A stretch of DNA of 64,000 nt. It comes from JBEKIK01 sp963838495 (GTDB lineage: Bacteria; Planctomycetota; Planctomycetia; Pirellulales; Thermoguttaceae). The position numbers and the translations under genes are program-made. Positions 60,690 to 64,000 of the stretch are shown piece after piece (position 1 is the stretch's first letter; the number at the start of each line of letters is the position of its first letter). The DNA is taken from positions 2,728,001-2,792,000 of the forward strand of contig CAWIRC010000001.1 of the NCBI GenBank assembly GCA_963838495.1, written 5' to 3'. Below the pieces are notes generated by a model. That model did not search any database and was not told the DNA's origin. It saw nothing but the letters and a program-made list of their open reading frames with translations.

Positions 60690-62829
60690 TGGTCGTGCCT
60701 TTGCCGGGTGCGGAAACGATGTCGGCCGTACCGCCCAGCAGGCGGACGCGTTCGCGGATTCCGCGCAGTCCGTAGCGTTGGCCTTTGAATTCCTGCGGAT
60801 CGAAGCCCACGCCCCAATCTTGCACGCTGAGTCGCACTCGGTTTTCCAAGCGGCTCAGCTCCACGCGGATTTTTTGGCTTTGGCTGTAGCGGCAGGCGTT
60901 GGTGAGGCATTCCTGCGACTCGGAACAGCGTGACTTCCAGCGGGGCCGTGAGGCGGTGAAACTGGACCTGGTGCGCGAACTCGATTTGAAGCTGGCCGCT
61001 TTGGCGGCGCTCGGAGCACAAATAATCGATGGCGGCCACGATGCCCGACTCGTCAAGGATCGGCGGGCGCAATCCCCCGATGAGGCGCCTGGCCTCGTCC
61101 ACGCTTTCGCGGATCATGCGCAGGACATCGTCCATGACTTTGCGGGCTGCGGGAAAATCCCGCCGATCCTGGACGGCCTCCAGGCTTTGCAGCTTCAAAA
61201 CGCCCCGGTCAATTGCTGGGCCAGCCCGTCGTGGATTTCGTACGCCATGAGCTTGCGTTCGCGTTCCTGGAGGTCGATAAGATGCCGCAAGAAACGCTGT
61301 TCCTTGCGGAGCGCTTCCTCGGCCGCTTTGCGCTCGGTGACGTCGCGGACAACGGCCATGATTAAGTGCTTGCCGCCCGTATCCAGGCAGTTAAGGCGGA
61401 CTTCCACGGGATAGGTGCTTCCGTCCTTTCGCCGATGGAGGCCGTTGACATTTATCGGATAATCGGCGGCCGGGCGTCTCCAAACCTGTTCATGGTGATC
61501 CTCCGGCTTAAAGGCGACCTCAAAGTCGAAAACATTCATCTTCAGCAATTCTTCCCGACTGTAGCCTAAAAGTTCAGTGGCCCGCTGATTAACGTCCAAT
61601 ATGCGCCCGTTCTCGTCGAGCAGGAAAAAGCCGTCGGCGGCGTTTTCCACCAGGAGGCGGAATCGCTGCTCGCTGGCCTGCAATTCCCCGGACCGCTCGG
61701 AAACGAGTCTCTCGACCCGCACCGTCCGTTCGGTCAGTAAAAAAAGATAACCCACAATTAATCCCATAATCAGCAAACCCGCCAACAGCGCAGCCGGCGG
61801 CGCCCATCTCGATTTGCCCGAGAAATAAACGTCCGTGGGGCGGCAATAAGCGAGCCAGGTCCGGTCGGCCACGGTAAAGCGGACCACGTAATGAATGGGA
61901 TCGAAAGATTCCGGCGGCGGCGATTCCAAGACAGGCAGCGGAGTGGCGCGAATCGGCGAAGGATAAGGACAAATAGGCCGCGTTTTTTTCGGATCGGTCA
62001 CGTCGAACAGGTAAACATCCACGCCCGCGGGTTGTATTAATTTCAATGTTCTATTTATGACGTCGCGCAATTGAAACACGCCCAAGATAAAACCGTCGGA
62101 TAGACGGGGCGATTTGTCGCTATTCGCCGCAGGGTGCTGCTCGTTATGTGCGTCGTCGAACATGTATATCATGCATTCAGCATTGCCATCCAGCCCGGGT
62201 ATGTCGGTATAACTGATGGCCGGAGGCCGCATGCCCTCGGCCCGATCCATGGCGGAAAGACAATCGGGGAGCGAGCCGAGATCGAAGCCCAGCATGTCTT
62301 GGCATTTGTCCTGCGGCTCGATAAATGAAATGGGGAAGTACTCTTTGCGCTCAGCCGCCGATACGAAGCTGCCGCCGCGGAGTTCGGTAATATGAAATTG
62401 GGGATATCCGCTCTTTTTGATCGCCGCCTCAAACGCGCTCCGCCCCTCCGCCCGGACGCGAGGCATCCAGGCCAAGGTCTTGATTTCGGGATGTTCCTCG
62501 AACACAGAGACGCTGAAAATATTGAACTCGTTTCTATCGACTTCAAACGATCCGGCGTAAAATGCCTTGAACAGGCTCATCACGCCCAACTGATTGGCAA
62601 GGGCTTGCTTGATGGCCTCTATCTTTTTGCCGGCCTCAAGTTGGAATTGAACCCTGGCCGCCTCATGCTCTTCGTGCCAGAGAGTCCAGAACAAGGCCAG
62701 GGAAAAAACCAGCCCGCAAACAGCCGCCGCGCCCAATAACCACCACTGCCTGTAGTTTAGGCGATGCGCATTGGGTCCTTTTCCTGCATCCGCGGCCGAT
62801 TCAATGTTAATAGGTCGAGTCGCCATCAT
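60631..62829 (-). CDS. CHASE-PAS histidine kinase (HisKA_3 type), frameshifted
   Basis: About 720 residues (start ATG 62829 or 62826). TM1 near residues 20-45 (WWLLGAAAVCGLVFSLALFW), then a CHASE sensor domain (FEEHPEIKTLAWMPRVRAEG, FPISFIEPQDKCQDMLGFDL), TM2 (AALLAGLLIMGLIVGYLFLL), PAS (FRLLVENAADGFFLLDENGR) and PAC. HisKA_3 has the His in LMAYEIHDGLAQQL. Single missing bases at about 61196 (T-run) and about 60920 restore the dimerisation region and HATPase (GVGFDPQEFKGQRYGLRGIR, then RVRLLGGTADIVSAPGKGTT). These kinases usually pair with NarL-type regulators; none is adjacent. Confidence 0.86.
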
Positions 62830-62979
62830 GGCACACATAATATAGGGCTCATATGGAAATTGAAAAGTAGCCCCCTCATGATGGATATCGCATCTGCATA
62901 AATTATACGGCTGCAAAAATAAGCATCAATAACCCTATAAATATGGCCGCTTTACGCATCCCGACAAACGATTGATGCG

Positions 62980-63936
62980 CTATTGGCGGATTTTCCGCGA
63001 GAAATCGGGCTCGTCCCGGTAAAGATAAGCCTGGTAGTTTATCCGCGCCTGCTCCTTGGTCTGCTCAAAAGTGCCATTGTGCTCGATCAAATCCAGATCA
63101 TAGGCCAGATGGTCGGCATAGCCGGGCAAGAGCACGCGATAATCGTAAGGCACGCGGTCCGGTTTGAGATGATTTATGTGGCTGCGGATGTTCGTCGTGC
63201 AATTGTTGCTCAACGTGTTGTAAAATTCCGGCTCGTCTATAAGCTTGTCCACGCGTTTCATTACGTCCACGAACAACTCCCGGGCCTGCTCGGGCGTGGC
63301 CGTGCTGTGGTAAAGATACACTTCAGCGGGTGATTTGTTGGCATTCTTGGTTATCACGTCTTGCTCGTCCGCCACCACGTACATCAGCTCATATTGGCGC
63401 AAAAACCCCTTGAGGACATTGTATTTTTCCCCTCTCTCCCGGCGTATTTCCACCGACACGGCCACGTATTCCTTGTCCTGGAAACCAAAACTGAGCATGG
63501 TGTGGGCGATTCCCGGCATGTCGTTGAACGGAACCACGATAAAATCCACCGTGGTTAGCTTATTAATATCAAAGGTCTTGTCGTAATAGTAAACGTCAAA
63601 ATCATCGTAGGTCCGATACTGGCATGAGCGGATGTTCCGAATGGTGACCCTATCGCCGCTGAAATCGGCCTTGGGCATGACTTCCACGCCCGGCGTCCAA
63701 TCGCGATCGTTCGATGGCTTCACCCACTTGAACAAGTCCGGGTTTAGCGTCAGCGAGGGGAACAAAGGACCATCGTCCGCAACGCCGGGCTTGGTTGCGG
63801 TAGTTTGCTTTTTCTCTTGCGTGTCGATCTTGCAACCAAATGCAAGCAGCATCAATAATCCAATCCAACCGGCATGAAGCATCCTATTGCCGGGCGAGAT
63901 GAATTGCCTGCACTGCAAGATGCGTAAATTGGGCAT
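62980..63936 (-). CDS. DUF4105 (Lnb N-terminal-like) lipoprotein
   Basis: About 318 residues from ATG 63936 (the frame stays open to the window edge at 63999, so the true start could be further out). A lipobox LLMLLAFGC follows a short hydrophobic stretch, suggesting a lipoprotein. The DUF4105 signature is IAHTMLSFGFQDKEYVAVSV with EIRRERGEKY, then YNTLSNNCTTNIRSHINHL. The domain occurs in outer-membrane and periplasmic proteins of many bacteria; its activity is not known. Confidence 0.78.
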   Translation of the reverse strand: MPNLRILQCRQFISPGNRMLHAGWIGLLMLLAFGCKIDTQEKKQTTATKPGVADDGPLFPSLTLNPDLFKWVKPSNDRDWTPGVEVMPKADFSGDRVTIRNIRSCQYRTYDDFDVYYYDKTFDINKLTTVDFIVVPFNDMPGIAHTMLSFGFQDKEYVAVSVEIRRERGEKYNVLKGFLRQYELMYVVADEQDVITKNANKSPAEVYLYHSTATPEQARELFVDVMKRVDKLIDEPEFYNTLSNNCTTNIRSHINHLKPDRVPYDYRVLLPGYADHLAYDLDLIEHNGTFEQTKEQARINYQAYLYRDEPDFSRKIRQ

Positions 63937-64000
63937 TTTGAACAAACGCCGAAAAATAGAAAAGAAACTGGTGGATTGATCCGATGACAAGCAATCCACT

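Noticed and set aside
2047..62829. Programmed ribosomal frameshifting as a general explanation for the split genes
   Set aside because: Slips differ in direction and sequence context, occur up to three times per gene and lack a common slippery site or downstream structure; indel errors are simpler.

Overview
The window looks like chromosomal DNA from a planctomycete (Planctomycetota). The evidence is lineage-typical proteins: a J-like domain of the WLGIPPDDQPPNYYRLLGI type (23609-25067), a YTV-repeat secreted protein (30782-32201), an Hsp70-like protein with a long non-canonical C-terminal half (53081-56190), secreted proteins with Ala/Lys/Glu/Pro linkers, and a signal peptide on ATP synthase subunit c. 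The class cannot be resolved from this stretch. No tRNA, rRNA, CRISPR array or prophage was seen.

Layout. 1-2.0 kb: palindromes and a secreted PQQ-type beta-propeller. 2.0-6.0 kb: a very large unrecognised protein broken by three frameshifts. 6.1-9.4 kb: small membrane protein, pseudopilin-like protein, nucleoside phosphorylase PpnP, ORF6N protein and DUF4912 protein. 9.9-20.9 kb: a complete F-type ATP synthase operon (atpZ, atpI-like, atpB, E, F, H, A, G, D, C) carrying two antisense insertion sequences, an IS903-like IS5-family element between atpA and atpG and an IS701-like element between atpG and atpD, plus a four-helix-bundle gene. 21-30.4 kb: membrane protein with an in-frame stop, ABC-2 permease, J-like/MORN protein, EEP-fold hydrolase, HEAT-like protein, a polytopic membrane protein, and a BRCT-MerR-TPR protein. 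30.4-45.3 kb: REP cluster, YTV protein, lipoate-ligase-like protein, GH95 fucosidase, AmmeMemoRadiSam pair (radical SAM plus AMMECR1-MEMO fusion), toxin-antitoxin pair, ICMT-like methyltransferase, HlyD-like protein and squalene-cyclase-like protein. 45.3-53 kb: RAYT transposase between inverted REP hairpins, PilZ protein, then a co-directional run of M16 peptidase, tsaE, histidine kinase and sigma-54 response regulator. 53-64 kb: Hsp70-like protein, small conserved protein with ParA, polysaccharide flippase, FemAB/GNAT-like protein, CHASE-PAS histidine kinase and a DUF4105 lipoprotein.

Three themes stand out. First, many different degenerate 7-bp tandem repeats, resembling cyanobacterial STRRs, fill the gaps between the atp genes and even contain some stop codons. 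Second, many palindromic REP-type families occur, a RAYT transposase is present, and several repeat copies sit in frame inside coding sequence (Hsp70-like and lipoate-ligase genes). Third, at least eleven genes carry frameshifts, including normally essential atpC and tsaE. This points to residual indel errors in the assembly as the first explanation, so affected genes are annotated as single split genes rather than as confirmed pseudogenes.
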